64,000 nucleotides of DNA from Synaphobranchus kaupii (GCA_029718625.1 CM056383.1:18872722-18936721); one strand, 5' to 3'. Shown: positions 10,792 through 22,890, numbered from the stretch's first letter. The notes: generated by a model from the sequence alone, not told the origin. Translations and numbers: made by a program.

Positions 10792-11650
10792 TAGTTGAAG
10801 TCGGAAGTTTACATACACTTAGGTTGAAGTCATTAAAACTCATTTTTAACCACTCCACAGATTATTTCATTTTAGCAAACTATAGTGTTGGCAAGTCAGT
10901 TAGGACATCTACTTTGTGCATGACACAAGTAATTGTTCCAACAATTGTTTACAGACAGATTATATCACTTTTAATTCACTATATCACAATCCAGTGGGTC
11001 AGATGTTTACATACACTAAGTTGACTGTACCTTTAAATTTTTTTATATTTGGTTGCATATCCTTTGGCTTTGCATGCCATGACTTCCTGATGTCTGTGAC
11101 CCAACAACATCAAAAGACTATTGATATCTTCTTTTTCTGGTACTCTTACAAGTGATACTATAACGTCTCTGCATTTGAATGGATCTCTATGGGAATTGGG
11201 GGGTGGGACTAGATTTAGCTGTAAATTATGCTGGAACAGTATGGAATACATGGTTGGTAAAATGGCTGTAAGTCATCAAGGGTCTGAGGTATCAAACAAG
11301 CCTCAAACCATCACTCTGCTACCAGATATTGTTGATGTTTTTGGGTCACAGACATCAGAAAGTCATGGCATGCAAAGCCAAAGGATATGCGACCGAATAT
11401 TAAAAATTTAAAGGTACAGTCAACTTAGTGTATGTAAACTTCTGACCCACTGGAATTGTGATATAGTGAATTAAAAGTGAAATAATCTGTCTGTAAACAA
11501 TTGTTAGAAAAATTACTTGTGTCATGCACAAAGTATCTGTCCTAACTGACTTGCCAATACTATAGTTTGCAAACATGAAATCTGTGGAGTAGTTAAAAAT
11601 TAGTTTTAATGACTTCAACCTAAGTGTATGTAAACATCCAACTTCAACTG
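10792..11650. mobile_element. non-autonomous Tc1 element with Sleeping Beauty-type IR/DR ends
   Basis: An 859-bp element flanked by TA (10790-10791, 11651-11652). The left end (AGTTGAAGTCGGAAGTTTAC) and the inverted right end are arms of about 240 bp. Each arm carries two copies of the binding-site-like motif GTTTACATACACT (outer about 10806, inner about 11004; inner about 11424 and outer about 11622 on the right, inverted). This outer/inner direct-repeat layout within long inverted arms is the IR/DR structure of salmonid/SB-type Tc1 elements. There is no transposase gene; the interior (about 11035-11407) is foldback-family DNA. Confidence 0.85.
11035..11407. mobile_element. foldback family FB cargo inside the SB-type element, copy 2
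   Basis: The first 85 bases (CCTTTAAATTTTTTTATATT and on) are matched, inverted, by the last 85 (ending TATTAAAAATTTAAAGG). Both arms encode, reading inward from each end on opposite strands, the C-terminal Tc1 transposase peptide GHRHQxVMACKAKGYAT. The middle carries the family module GGGAATTGGGGGGTGGGACT and the CATCACTCTGCTACCAGATA block. The cargo is therefore a duplicated, inverted transposase 3' end plus non-coding DNA. Confidence 0.75.
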
Positions 11651-11652
11651 TA

Positions 11653-11882
11653 TCTATGAAACATAAATAATGACAGATCACGCTGGATGCACTTGAAATT
11701 ACCTCAGGTTTGCTTTCATTTTTCCTCCTGTCTAACTGATCACTTGACAATAGGTTAGTAGTTAGGCCAATATATTGACAATATCCTCACTGGCCAGAAA
11801 TATGTCCAGTACAAAGATATCTCTTGTCTGTGCTGAATATTATGAGTAGTAGTGTAGATGCACTTTGTGAGTAGTCCCTATG

Positions 11883-11914
<32 letters not shown>

Positions 11915-12643
11915 TAAAAATGTGATACAGTGTGAAGGAGAAATTTCAGTGGTTTCAGTACTGTAGACTTTGTTTAATGTACCGTGAAACCGGTAACCAG
12001 CCCATGCCTGTCTACATGTCACAGAATTGTTTATGCATTTATGTATTGTGTATTTTAAAAAGTAACATAAAAAATGACCCCTAACTAAACAGAAAATGTA
12101 TTACATTCACATAATATATTCATATTATATCAGACACTTGCAATCCTTGTAAGGTGGCAGAGTATGCTCCAGCACTGTATCTCATCTAAAAGTCTAATCA
12201 TCAAAAAAATATTAGTCATCTCAAAACATTAACTGTATACAGCTTCAGTACCCTGGAATTTCTGCATTAGAATTTGAATCAAATAATTTGTTTCCATGGA
12301 AAATCTGCATGCACTTTAAAATGGTACCTGTTCTGGGCTTCTCTATAAACGTAGACCTTAGAAACAATATTAGTCCAAGGTGAAAGGTTTTTGATTTCAA
12401 TTAGCAATGACATCACCAGTTGTGGAATTTTACGGTGAATCCAGTTCTATAGTTGGTTATTCTGATCAGTTTGTGTAAGGGTTTAATCAGGAGTTACCCA
12501 GATTTCAAGATTGCCCTTTCTCCAGATTGCACAGATTGTCCTGCTGTTATGTACATTATGCAAACTGCATCTGCTGCTATTGTTTTACATCCAAATGAAT
12601 AATCCAGTAAATGTAGACCATGGCACTTCACCGTCTCCCTTGA
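11653..12643. other. 3' flank of htr1f, AT-rich, no other gene
   Basis: This is the region downstream of the htr1f stop on the minus strand. A minus-strand ATTAAA (TTTAAT at 12482-12487) about 160 bp beyond the stop is a possible poly(A) signal; no canonical AATAAA is close. The 3' UTR end is not determinable. Contains an ATA microsatellite at 11882-11914. Confidence 0.45.
11882..11914. repeat. (ATA)n microsatellite
   Basis: ATA/TAA trinucleotide run of about 33 bases. Confidence 0.95.
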
Positions 12644-13744
12644 TCAAAGGTAATGCCTGCACTTGACCAGTTTCTTGAAGGCCTTTTTGAAGTCTTCGTT
12701 GAAGATGGTGTAAATGAGGGGGTTGATGAGGGAGTTGAGGTACCCGAGCCAGGTCAGGAAGTCAGCCATTGCCCCGGAGACACCGCAAGAAGAGCAAACG
12801 TTCACAATGACCTCTTTGAGGAAGAAGGGCAGCCAGCAGATGACAAAGGCCCCCAGAATGAGCCCCAGCGTAGTTGCTGCCCGCTTCTCCCTGGGGACAG
12901 AGATCCAGGGGCCCCTGAAGGACCTCTCTCGACGGGACTCACTGGGCAAGCTCTTTATGGTGCCACGGGGACGCTCCCCTTCAGTTGAGTGGTCGGAGAA
13001 GGACTTATCCAGTGGGCTAACAGTGTCCGGGCTCTGCTTTTCCCGGTCTGGGCAGATGGGCAGGGTAGTCCCGTTTGCCTCTTGCTTGGTAAGCCGGCTG
13101 GTCCCCCTCCGGTGGTAGAGTGTCTTAGCGGCACGGTAGATCTTGTAGTAGAGGATGAGGATGAGGCCCAGCGGGATGTAGAAGGCACCAAAGGTGGAGT
13201 AGATAGTGAAGGCCACCTGGTGGTGGCGGATGGTGCACTCGTGCTCCTCGTCCCTGCTCCTCCACACCAGCGGAGGCAGCGAGATGAGGATGGATATGAG
13301 CCAGACGGCCGCAATCATGATGGCAGCCCGGCGGGATGTGCGCTTGCGCGAGTACTCCACTGCGTCAGTGATGGCCCGGTAGCGGTCCACGGCGATGGCT
13401 GCCAGGTGCAGGATGGAGCAGGTGCAGCAGGTGACATCCACGCCCAGCCAGATGTGGCACACCACCCGGCCCATGATCCAGGTCTCCTTGGAGATGTAGA
13501 CGATGCTGAAGGGCATCACCAAGATTGCCACCAGGAGGTCAGTGACTGCCAGTGAGCAGATCAGGTAGTTGGCGGGATGGTGGAGTTTCCGGGTGACGAC
13601 AATGGCGGAAATAACCAGAGCGTTGATAGCGGTGGTCATTACCGCGAGCAGGGACAGAGTCAGGGTGAGGAGAACGTTGCCCGAAGTGCTCTTACCCCCC
13701 GTGTCCAGGGGATTATCCGTAACAGTGATGTTGGATAAATCCAT
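12644..13744 (-). CDS. htr1f: 5-hydroxytryptamine receptor 1F (Gi/o-coupled GPCR)
   Basis: This single-exon frame encodes 366 residues. The start is the ATG at 13744; an in-frame extension upstream to 13774 would need a TTG codon, and human HTR1F is also 366 residues beginning MDF. Features seen: extracellular N terminus with a glycosylation sequon N5-I-T; seven hydrophobic helices; TM2 CSLAVTDLLVA; conserved Cys96 and Cys170 for the TM3-ECL2 disulfide; Asp103 (3.32), the amine-binding residue; DRY at 120-122 followed by RAIT, which is typical of 1F (1E and others have WAIT); long intracellular loop 3 (about 203-290); CWLP at 303-306; NPLIY at 341-345; Cys362 near the C terminus, a possible palmitoylation site. 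The protein is a plasma-membrane receptor that binds serotonin and lowers cAMP through Gi/o. The conserved core follows human HTR1F much more closely than HTR1E; loop 3 is divergent. The coding DNA is clearly more GC-rich than its flanks. Complete and apparently intact. Confidence 0.96.
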   Translation of the reverse strand: MDLSNITVTDNPLDTGGKSTSGNVLLTLTLSLLAVMTTAINALVISAIVVTRKLHHPANYLICSLAVTDLLVAILVMPFSIVYISKETWIMGRVVCHIWLGVDVTCCTCSILHLAAIAVDRYRAITDAVEYSRKRTSRRAAIMIAAVWLISILISLPPLVWRSRDEEHECTIRHHQVAFTIYSTFGAFYIPLGLILILYYKIYRAAKTLYHRRGTSRLTKQEANGTTLPICPDREKQSPDTVSPLDKSFSDHSTEGERPRGTIKSLPSESRRERSFRGPWISVPREKRAATTLGLILGAFVICWLPFFLKEVIVNVCSSCGVSGAMADFLTWLGYLNSLINPLIYTIFNEDFKKAFKKLVKCRHYL

Positions 13745-14200
13745 GATTCTGGCAGGTACCCCACGGATTGGCAAGGACGTGTAATCCAGACAAAGACAGA
13801 AATGGAAACAGGGAGCTCAAATTTAAATTTAAATACAATTCCATGCAAAGAATACATTATAAGTGACAGTAAAGAGCTGAGAATTCTAAAAAAAAAAAAA
13901 AACAGCAGTGAAATTTCCAGACAGTGTGACGCTGAAAAAGCAGCAAAATTGCAGTCTTAGTTGACCTGTATTATGACAGTGTTTTCCAACACACGCTGCT
14001 TTTCAAAATGATACCATACTCCCCCTGGCTTCATTTCAGACAAAAATGGGCTTACTGCTTGTCAGGTGAGCGGGGTTGGTTTCTGAGGATTCGAACGTTT
14101 GCTCATTATAAGCACGAACATGTCTTCGGGGAGACAGCGTGAGACTGACTAATATACTGTGAGTTTTTATTTTTTATTTTCTATTCTTCTCTGATGGCAG
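13745..14200 (-). promoter_or_regulatory. presumed 5' UTR/upstream region of htr1f
   Basis: Sequence immediately upstream of the htr1f ATG on the minus strand. HTR1F genes commonly have upstream non-coding exons, so the true promoter may be further away. No TATA box or splice acceptor can be assigned with confidence. A plus-strand A-run of 14 lies near 13890. Positional assignment only. Confidence 0.25.
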
Positions 14201-14204
14201 GGCA

Positions 14205-14400
14205 GGGATGTCAGCTCCAGTCCTGGAGGGCTACTGTGTCCATTGGTTTTGGTGTTCAGTGCTTATGCACTTAATGCAAGTCATTTATTAGTTAAAGACT
14301 CCACACGCCTTATTTTCTAGGTCCATTTGGCTGCTGATTGAAAGGAAACCACAGAAGCCTGCGGGCACTACGGCATTCCAGGATACCTGATTTAAGAGTA
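14205..14400 (+). repeat. interspersed repeat with GTCCTGGAGGGC start (copy 1)
   Basis: GCAGGGATGTCAGCTCCAGT, continuing CCTGGAGGGC, resembles the inverted sequence near 32475-32508 (GGCACTCCAGGACCAGAGTT, then GCCTGTCCCTGC). A related AGAACTGGAGGGCC stretch lies near 14702. This motif marks a common teleost non-autonomous element; the family was not identified and the ends are approximate. Confidence 0.45.
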
Positions 14401-15224
14401 AACTTTCAGTGATATGTGACAACCAAGTCCAACAAACAAAATTGAGTGTTTGTTCCAAAATATTGTCTTGACATTAGGTCACTATCTTGACTGAATTTAC
14501 TGTAATGCCGATATGTTATGTCACGCAATATAATAGGGAGCAAGGACATTTCAAGGCTGGAGTACATAACCTTAGTGTATGTCACAGAGATTGATTGCTG
14601 CTTTTATCATCTTTATAACAGCACATCAATGCTTGTCTTTACTACAGCACTTTTCTGCACAGAATATCACCACAATCATCTATGACAGGGGTGCACAAAT
14701 CCAGAACTGGAGGGCCAGAGTATATGCTGGTTTTTGTGCCAAGCAATTGTTCTATATTAATTTTCTAGATTACTCTGTTATGCTAGTTGTATACTCCAAT
14801 GTTGGTTCACTCATATATCAGACCACGGTATAACATTTCACACAGCCAGCAAGCATGCACATATACTGTACATCTGATCTGATATGAGGAAGTTGAGATG
14901 AGGATCAGCTGTTAAAAACGGTCCTGCTGCTAGCAGACCACTATAGTGCCAATTTGCAAAATACTGGTGGACTGACAGTTGGCATTGTTGACAGTCTAAC
15001 AGGTGCTTGTTTGCTGGGCAGTCTACAGTTATAGCTCATTAAAAAAACCATCAACAAATCAAACATTGGGCCCGATTAAATAATCAAAAGCAGAAACTGC
15101 CATTACATCCTAAAATGACAGGATGGGTTTGCGGACAGAGTTTTAGATTCAGTGTAGTTGGGCCTTGTACATCAAGTTCAGCATTAGGGAGCTGAAATGC
15201 AGTTAAAAACTGTGTGTTTTGGGG
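14401..15224. other. intergenic; one short repeat fragment near 14690-14780
   Basis: The segment GGGGTGCACAAATCCAGAAC, continuing TGGAGGGCC (about 14689-14717), looks like a diverged copy of the repeat at 14205. Otherwise nothing is recognised. Confidence 0.4.
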
Positions 15225-15400
15225 CCTCGCGGTGGTACAGCGGTAAAAGCGCCGACTTTCAGTCGGTGCACTTGTACTCCGAGGATCGGGGTTCGCGCCC
15301 CGGTCCTGCCAGATCCGAGCATGGCCGGTGCCCTGTGGGAGCAGCAACTTGGAGAAATTGGGAGAAAACTGGGAGAAAAACAGGAAAAAATCCTAAACAA
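15222..15400 (+). mobile_element. tRNA-derived SINE-like element
   Basis: The sequence GCGGTGGTACAGCGGTAAAA resembles an internal Pol III box A. The box B-like GGGTTCGCGCCCC follows about 45 bp later (15289-15301). Between them CCGA/TCGG can form a short anticodon-like stem. The acceptor stem does not pair and the T-loop is one base short, so this is not a functional tRNA gene. The A-rich tail (about 15360-15408) fits a SINE. Confidence 0.55.
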
Positions 15401-15650
15401 AAAAAAGGTGTGTTTAAAAAGGTGTGGCTTCAGTCTGTTGTGCAAGATAGACAGTGACTCTGCTGTCCTGATTGTATTGGGAGCTTGTTCCATTTGGGGG
15501 CCAGAATAGAGCATATGGCTAGGAGGAACGGACCGAGAGGGAGGAAAACTACAGTAAGGTATCCAGCGAATGTGGAATGTGGAACCTCTCCGTATCTCTG
15601 ACAAAAGTAATAGGAAGGGCTAGTAACGTCAAACAAAAAGACAACATCAG
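15401..15650. other. intergenic, nothing recognised
   Basis: No gene or repeat end identified. Confidence 0.4.
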
Positions 15651-15653
15651 TGG

Positions 15654-15865
15654 GCCTTCATAAGAACTATATTCATTCATTGACAGTACATAGTACCTTC
15701 ATAAATACTACATAAACATTCATAAATGTGTACGTCAATGACAGCAAAGCACCCCTGACGCAGACACTGTTTGAAGAAACTGATATCAGCATTTATGAAC
15801 GTCAACGCAGGGCTTATGAAGGCATGTGAATGGGTTATATGGCTCTTATGAAGAGCCGTACATAG
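15654..15865. mobile_element. MITE-like inverted-repeat sequence
   Basis: GCCTTCATAAGAACTATATT near the left end is matched, inverted and with mismatches, by ATATGGCTCTTATGAAG near 15838-15854, and GGGCTTATGAAGGC repeats the theme near 15810. Small size and absence of coding capacity suggest a MITE. No target duplication could be fixed. Confidence 0.4.
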
Positions 15866-17680
15866 AAAATGTTACCCAAAAGAGCTTATAGTGCCAAAAG
15901 AGCTTATAGTGTGCTCTCCTGTGCACCAGAACAGGGTTCATTTTTATGATGGGTAAATGGTCTCTACTAGTCTCTCCTCATTCCTTTGCTTGTTTAGGAT
16001 TCTCTTAAGATTGAACAAAATTATTTTTATTTCACGCCTACATGTGCATCTGTTTGTGTCGTCTGTTTTAAACCTATACTGAATATTTGCTGTGCTACCT
16101 TCTTTCATTATAAGAAAGAGCTGAAAGTGTACCATTTTGCTGTTATTCTCTTATTTAATACTGAGAATTTTGGGCAATTAATTTAACATTTAAAAAAGAG
16201 AATAAAAAATCTCAACCCTTTAACTTTTTGTTTTTTAATGACGTGATTTCCTTAAAGAAATTGCAGGACCTCATGTTACGTACAAAACACCACCACACAA
16301 GGATGAGTAGGGCCATCTTCCATAAAGGTGAAGGCATTAATATCTTCACACGAGTGTATGTTAATTTAGCTGTTGCAGTGGCAATCGTGTGTCATTTAGG
16401 TGAAGCATTTCCACAAGTGATAATGTGGCTCCTGTGGAATGATCACAGCATCTTAAACGTGAAAAAGTCTTCTGTGACTCACCGTCTACACATTATGCAA
16501 CCAAATTACTCATCAGAGTGGTACGCTTAAGTTGACAAACCTGATATATGTGTATATTATTATCCTGTAAATAAACTGCAATCTAATTGAAATTATCATT
16601 TCAAAATTGTCAGTTTTTTTTTTATTTCTTCAGTTTTGGTGGATTTGGCAACATCTGTCATGACTGGTGGTCACAACAGTTCGTTTTCATACTTCAAATC
16701 CCAGAGTTCTATTCAAAACAAAGCTAGAACCCCAAACAAAGTGGCATGGTTTGGTTGGGGGTGTAGTACTAGGAGTGCATTGAGTGTTTAATTCTCTGAG
16801 AAGATAATCCGGCGTTAGTATATTTTGGAGACAGAAGATTGCCTAGAGATGATGAACAATGTCATCCGACACTGTTGATCCCTTTTGTACCCAATGTGCC
16901 CCTTTGATTTGTTTAAACAAAATACTGTATACATTTTTATTATTGTTGCCGTCATTTATTTTTATTCATTCATTTTGGTAAAATTCTGTGAAATAACTGG
17001 GTGTGGTAAAACATTTTTTAGTTTTCTAGGTTGGTGTGGCCTTTTCTCGCTTTGAGCACCTGCCCCTCAAAAGGTCTCTGCTCAGCCCTGTTAAATATTG
17101 ATTGGACCATTCTTGACAAGAAGAGGAACCCCACTGCTGTAAGTAGTACAATATTATGCTGCATCCCATCATTTTCTCTTGAATGTGGGAACCGTTGTCA
17201 TGGAAACTCTCAGCCTGCCGTTCTGTTTTGTTCTGCGTGTAGACAGATGTGTTAACTAAAGAGCGCCTCGCTAAATAGACATGGACACAACTCAAAAAGC
17301 AAAGCAATGCATTCTTCAATACAAGCTTATTTTAAAGCTCTTAAAGCTTGTTTTCCTTTTCAAATGGAACTGCAATACACTTTCTGAAGTATTAGTAATA
17401 TTACATGGTTGCAGGGCATGAATGTTACCTGTTCATAAGCCATTTAAGTGGTCTTGAATCTAACTGTATCTACACAGGCTCTAGTTTAAAATGATTTAAT
17501 TTTGATATGTTATGCTCATTCACTTAATTTCACTCAATTCACTACTGAAGTGATCAAATAAGACACATCCACTCCAAAGCCTTAACATTGCTAAATTGCA
17601 ATGCATCAGTATGTGGGCATTCCAATGCAGCCAGGCTTTCATGGTTGCAAAGGCCAACACTGAGTGTTCAACAGTGATAG

Positions 17681-17681
<1 letters not shown>
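15866..17681. other. intergenic, nothing recognised
   Basis: AT-rich. The frame at 16228-16530 has no recognisable motif or splice context and is not called. Confidence 0.45.

Positions 17682-17746
<65 letters not shown>
17682..17746. repeat. (CA)n microsatellite
   Basis: Uninterrupted CA/AC run of about 65 bases. It creates a meaningless Cys-Val open frame on the minus strand. Confidence 0.97.
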
Positions 17747-17750
<4 letters not shown>

Positions 17751-20700
17751 CTAATTCAACATTTTTTTAGTGAAAGTATACACTTAATCACAGAATATTT
17801 TCCATGTACTATATTCATTCAGCACCCTTAATGTAGTCCTAAAAGCATTACATTTCACTGATAAGAAAATGTTTCTATTTTAATTATATCCAACAGACAA
17901 AGAAACAAACATGAGAAACATAAAACGTTAACCTTTTCCCCTCACATTTCTATGCTGTTCATAATATCACATTTTATGAATAGATCTATTTGAAGGGAAG
18001 CAGTGTATTCTGGGAAAAAAATATTTCAGCCCAAAATCTGCAATGTCAGGTTGTTAAATAAATTCAGATTTTTTTACAATACACGTTCAATTAGAATATC
18101 ATGAACTAATGGTATAGGGTGACTGAAGTAAAATATTGTTTGGAGATTTCCAGGTAAAATGAACATTTAGGCATTTAGCAGATGCTCTTATCTAGAAAAC
18201 ATACCTTTTTAACTTACCTATATTTAAGCCTGTAAATCTTTCAACAAGTCATTGGTCTTCTGCTTCCAAGGATGTTCGGAAACTGTTGATAAGACAGTAG
18301 ACAGTCGACATCAATCCACAAAATTCAACATAATATGAAATGTATGAAAACTTAAGCAGGTTGGTACAGAAGATTCTCTGCTTTACACCACCTTATTCCT
18401 TCTACTGTATATACCAGAATGCTATCTTATGTATTATCTTTTTAAATAAGTAATCATGGTCTGGTTAAAGTAGAACAGGTGGAATAGATAGTGGAAACAA
18501 CACCTCTCATTTCTAACAATTTCTCCCTTGTGCCATAGGCAGGTTATTAGACCATTAGTTCAAACCCATTTATCCTTTGTATTTATTGTGTTCACAAACA
18601 GACAAATTAACTAACAAATAGAGGCACACTACACACTTTGCTACTGTGCAATAGGACACCACATAATCACCAGTGGCAGTGATTATAGTACTGAATAGGG
18701 AAATCCTAATATGTAACCATGGAGTCAATGCTATCCATCACATTTGGGTGGACATTCAGTCTAACTAGGAGGCTTTATGTAATGCATTCAGTATTGCATT
18801 TTACATATTTGTACACAATATATATTGTTGTGGATATCTGTGAACCTATACTTATTATAAATATGAAAGTATTGATGCAGTAAACCTGTCTATAATGTAT
18901 TATACTTAGTGCTGAATTTGATTGAATACTTCCTAACATACAGTACTTTCAGATTTTTTTTAAAAACCGTCAGGGCTAAGACTGCAGCCAAATGCAGGTG
19001 TGAAATAAGAGCAGTTCCAATGGGACTGACTCTCATTGTGAAGTAATGCCCAGCCAATCAGTCGCATATAATGGAGCACAAGGACGAGGACACCAATCAG
19101 ACTTTGACATTGTAAGAGAGGGTGTCAGATTTGGACGACGCGATTCTGAAGGGCAGACATTTCTAAAAAAAAAAATGTCTGTTGTCAAAAACAAAGAATA
19201 CTGACGTTTGGATGCCGAGGCAGCTTAATTGACAGAACAAGGTTTGTTGTAGTGCAGGATGCCTGATCTAGGTTCATGTATCGGCTATAAATTATGTGAA
19301 TGTGTATCTGGGGACATGCACTGGGATGGGGACATCCTGTCTAGCCATGCAATATGAACAAATACTTCTAATTGTATTGAATTAAACTTTATTTAACCAG
19401 GAAGTCCCTTGAGATATATACTATATTAAGTCAATATATTAAAGCCAACAGAACATTGCAGGAAGTGACTTTGTCTTAGCACTTGGTGGAGTCGCTGGCT
19501 GAGGCAATTAAAATACTGTTGATGAGACTGGGTTGATGATGACGAAGATTACAATTACATTTAGCAGGCACTTTTTGCCAGAGCAACACACAAAAGTGCA
19601 TTTCACATGATGACGACAATTATGACAATGATTATTACTATTATTACTGAAAAACATGTATGTCATTTTGAATTCAGCAGTAGCATAAAATTAATAATGA
19701 CATTTTAGCTAAATATAAGTATAATATCCCATAATTATTGTTTCATATATATCTGACATTATGCTTTATTCAATAACCAGCAGTGTGTTAAAATTGTAAT
19801 TCTCTGTTGATGTGTCTAAATAATCGGTTATTTCAGGACTGATGATTAGGAGTCTGTGGGAGTAAGCATTATATGAGGAAGAGAGGCAGGGACAATAAAG
19901 CTTTTCAGAATACTGGAGGAATAAGGAATGGTCTCCAAGGCAACAAAAGGTAGAAGTATGCAGGGTAAGGGAAGCTGTGAGGTTTGAGGGAATAAAATAA
20001 CATGTACCCGCAAGACAGTCAATGTCAAAGATAAGATGATGAAAAACTGAAGTTTGTGACTGAAACCACCGGAACATACAAAGCCATTAATTTGAAGGAG
20101 CATCAAATGACTAAATTACCCAAATAGATTTATTTATGGGGGAAAACCATATTCCTGTTGTGTTTACTCACATTGTATTAAAATGATCGTGAAGAGTGCT
20201 TACTGCGTACCAATGCACTGTGGTCTGACTTGACTTATTCAGCATATTGGCACAATTGTCACATTTAAAGTTCTTGAAGTGACATATTATTTTCAATTAA
20301 GAAAATTTCATCTCAATGCAACGCATTTCATCTCAATAGCAACTTTCTTTATTTTTTCTATAGTACTCCTCCACAGAAAGCATTGAGATATATAAACGAG
20401 AATATATATTTTCTCCTTGTTCTGATCTGCAGTTTTATTAAGGAATACCTTTTTTTGACACTTTCTCATTGGTTAAAAACTACAGTGTTTCACTTCCTCA
20501 CTAGACTAATGTTCTCAGATAATTCTGAATATTTCACTGGTTCCTCAGGCAGTGTGAAATTTCTGAGAGCTCAGGAGCTGGTGTCTTTCTCTTTTTTGCC
20601 TAACAAGATCAAAGACATGACACACGAAACACCTCAACCCACCTCTGTGGTACATATATTCACAAAACATCTGACTGTAACACACACAGAAAAGCCTTTG

Positions 20701-22890
20701 AGTGAAAGCGCAGGTGTTCATATGAAATGGGAGAACAGACGAACCATGGTCTCGCACGTCTAGATATAATCTGATGCTGGAACAGCTACAACAGTGGGTG
20801 TAGGAGAGCACCATGTCAAGAACTGCAGTTACTAAAGTAACTTCACTACATTTTTAACACATTCAGAGACTAGACTCTACAAATATATCTGCCGATACAA
20901 TCTCTGCATCTCTCTTTAGAATGGGCTTTGTGGAATGGAATGAAAATCAGTGCTATGCTCACTATACTTGTGGTTTCAATGATTATTTGTTTGGTAACTG
21001 TGAGTATACAGACACCTGCGAGATTTTGTCCACTGATTTTGAAATGTAAAGGGGATACTGTAACTGGCCAGATATCTGACATATAATGAGAGAACAATAC
21101 GGGGGAAATGTAGTGAGCTTAATACAGTGTGTGATTGCATGATTTCAGTAACAGGTTTGATAGATGTTAAAAACATTGAAAAATGAATGCAATCCTAACG
21201 GAAACATTGCATTGTTTTTATGTTTATTTTGTGGGTTTGTAATAGCCCTATGCATTTTATTTGAAACACTTCCTACAGGTTACTGACAATTAATCTATTT
21301 TTCCCATCACATGAAATCACTGAAATGATCAGAGATCTGCAGGAGTGATTTCTTCAAATGTTACTGGCATCTAAAGAGTTGAAGCATTCAAACTGGTGAA
21401 AAGGCTGTAAAGACTCTATATATATATAGAGTTATATAATTCCATTTTATTGGAATCAGAATTGAACCATAACACACAGCCGCTCCATTATTTGCAATCT
21501 TTATCACACTGGACAGTGTTTTTCTTAAAGCTCTGCTGCCCTTTTCAATGACCTTTACATTTTGCCGGCAATTTAGCTACCATCGCCATTGGCCACACTA
21601 TCACTGGTGACAGCCTGCTTGTAATTGGCTGGGTGAGAATAGTCTTTAACTGTTATACCAGAAACACGGTAAGCGTGACGTCAGTCCCTTGAGTAAAAGT
21701 AAGCTGTGTGTTAGTTATTTCTTGAAACTGCACACTTCTAAAACAAGCAATCATTTTTGGAGGAGTTATCTTCCTGGTTAATCATCCTGTCGGCCATTTC
21801 ATGTGGCGCGATATGTAGTGTGTCGTCAGCCTCGCATTCGGGCTTAATTTATGGATGGCCAAACACAGAGCGGGTTATTCAAATGCGTTAATGAATGTAT
21901 CAGCGGAATACACACCTGGAGCTGTCACCTCAATACAGTTTCTTTGTTTTTTCTTTAAAAAAAATAAAAAATAATGGATTCCAACCAGATACAAAAGGAA
22001 AAGAGTGCCAAAATATGAATGTAATTGACTTTCAAATAAACACAGTCCCATGCACATGGAACTAATTACTTTCGGGAACACAGTTTGCTGTGGGATTCCC
22101 AACTGTTGTCCCTCATTTTTACAGAAAAGTGCTTCAAATTGATTGGATTTCTTCAGAGGAGAACAAAATATGCGCAGGGCCCACTTCACATTTATGCTTT
22201 TTTTTGGTGGTCTTTGTTGTTTTCAGTGTAATCCCCAACAGATTTGGCTAGAACATTTAATATGAAAGATGGTCATATTAATTAACTTCAGCATTGCTGC
22301 TTCTTGTTTTCTGTTTTAATTCAAGCCAAAAAAGAAAAGAAAAACTGCCTTAGGGTTAGTTAACGAAAGTCAGAGGATTGCCATCTGGAGAATGATCTTA
22401 TTTTTTAGAAAAATACATATTTATTTACGATACTGCTGTGAGTCATTATATTGTAATTAGTCAGATAGATTGCACATGCCTGCCAATCTATAGGGATTGT
22501 CCGTATTTTACTACGACTAGTTTAAAAAAAAAAAAAAACATATTTATTATCTTATTGGAGAGAATTCAGCCAATACTTTCTTTTACATACAATTCCATAT
22601 GTTTAATTGTTTTATCTTCTGGTTGCATTTTCAAATTACTAATAGAAAATTTTACATAGACACCATCATGTGTCTGTAACAAAATATATATTTTTTAGTA
22701 TATTTTGCTCATCCTGTACTTATATTTTGTACTGGTATATATTTCATTAATGGTGCAGTCAAAGGCTGCTGATCACGTAATTCAAATCAAAGATGTAAAA
22801 TGTAATTCTGTCAATAGAACAAAGAACAACACAGGTAACTTATTAACACAACCCGCTTCACAAACTGCAGTAGTTGCTTTCTTTTTTTAT
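17747..22890. other. long intergenic stretch with two SINE/LINE tail fragments
   Basis: About 5.1 kb without a supported gene. Two short fragments resemble the inverted L2/SINE tail: near 18164-18197 (AGGCATTTAGCAGATGCTCT, then TATCTAG) and near 19557-19600 (TACATTTAGCAGGCAC). TGACGTCA, a CRE-like octamer, occurs near 21677. Short frames such as 20383-20763 show no family motif. Confidence 0.45.

Noticed and set aside
12989..13555. 188-codon plus-strand frame opposite htr1f
   Set aside because: Antisense shadow of a GC-rich coding exon; no independent motif.
13745..13774. Ten-residue N-terminal extension of htr1f
   Set aside because: The first codon would be TTG (CAA at 13772-13774). The ATG at 13744 gives 366 residues, the same length as human HTR1F.
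15225..15310. Functional tRNA gene
   Set aside because: Box A and box B are present, but the acceptor ends do not pair and the T-loop is one base short; an A-rich tail follows, so a SINE is more likely.
17520..17744. Cys-Val-rich minus-strand frame
   Set aside because: Translation of the CA microsatellite.
20383..20763. 126-codon frame as a gene
   Set aside because: Unrecognised, low-complexity AT-derived composition, no splice context.
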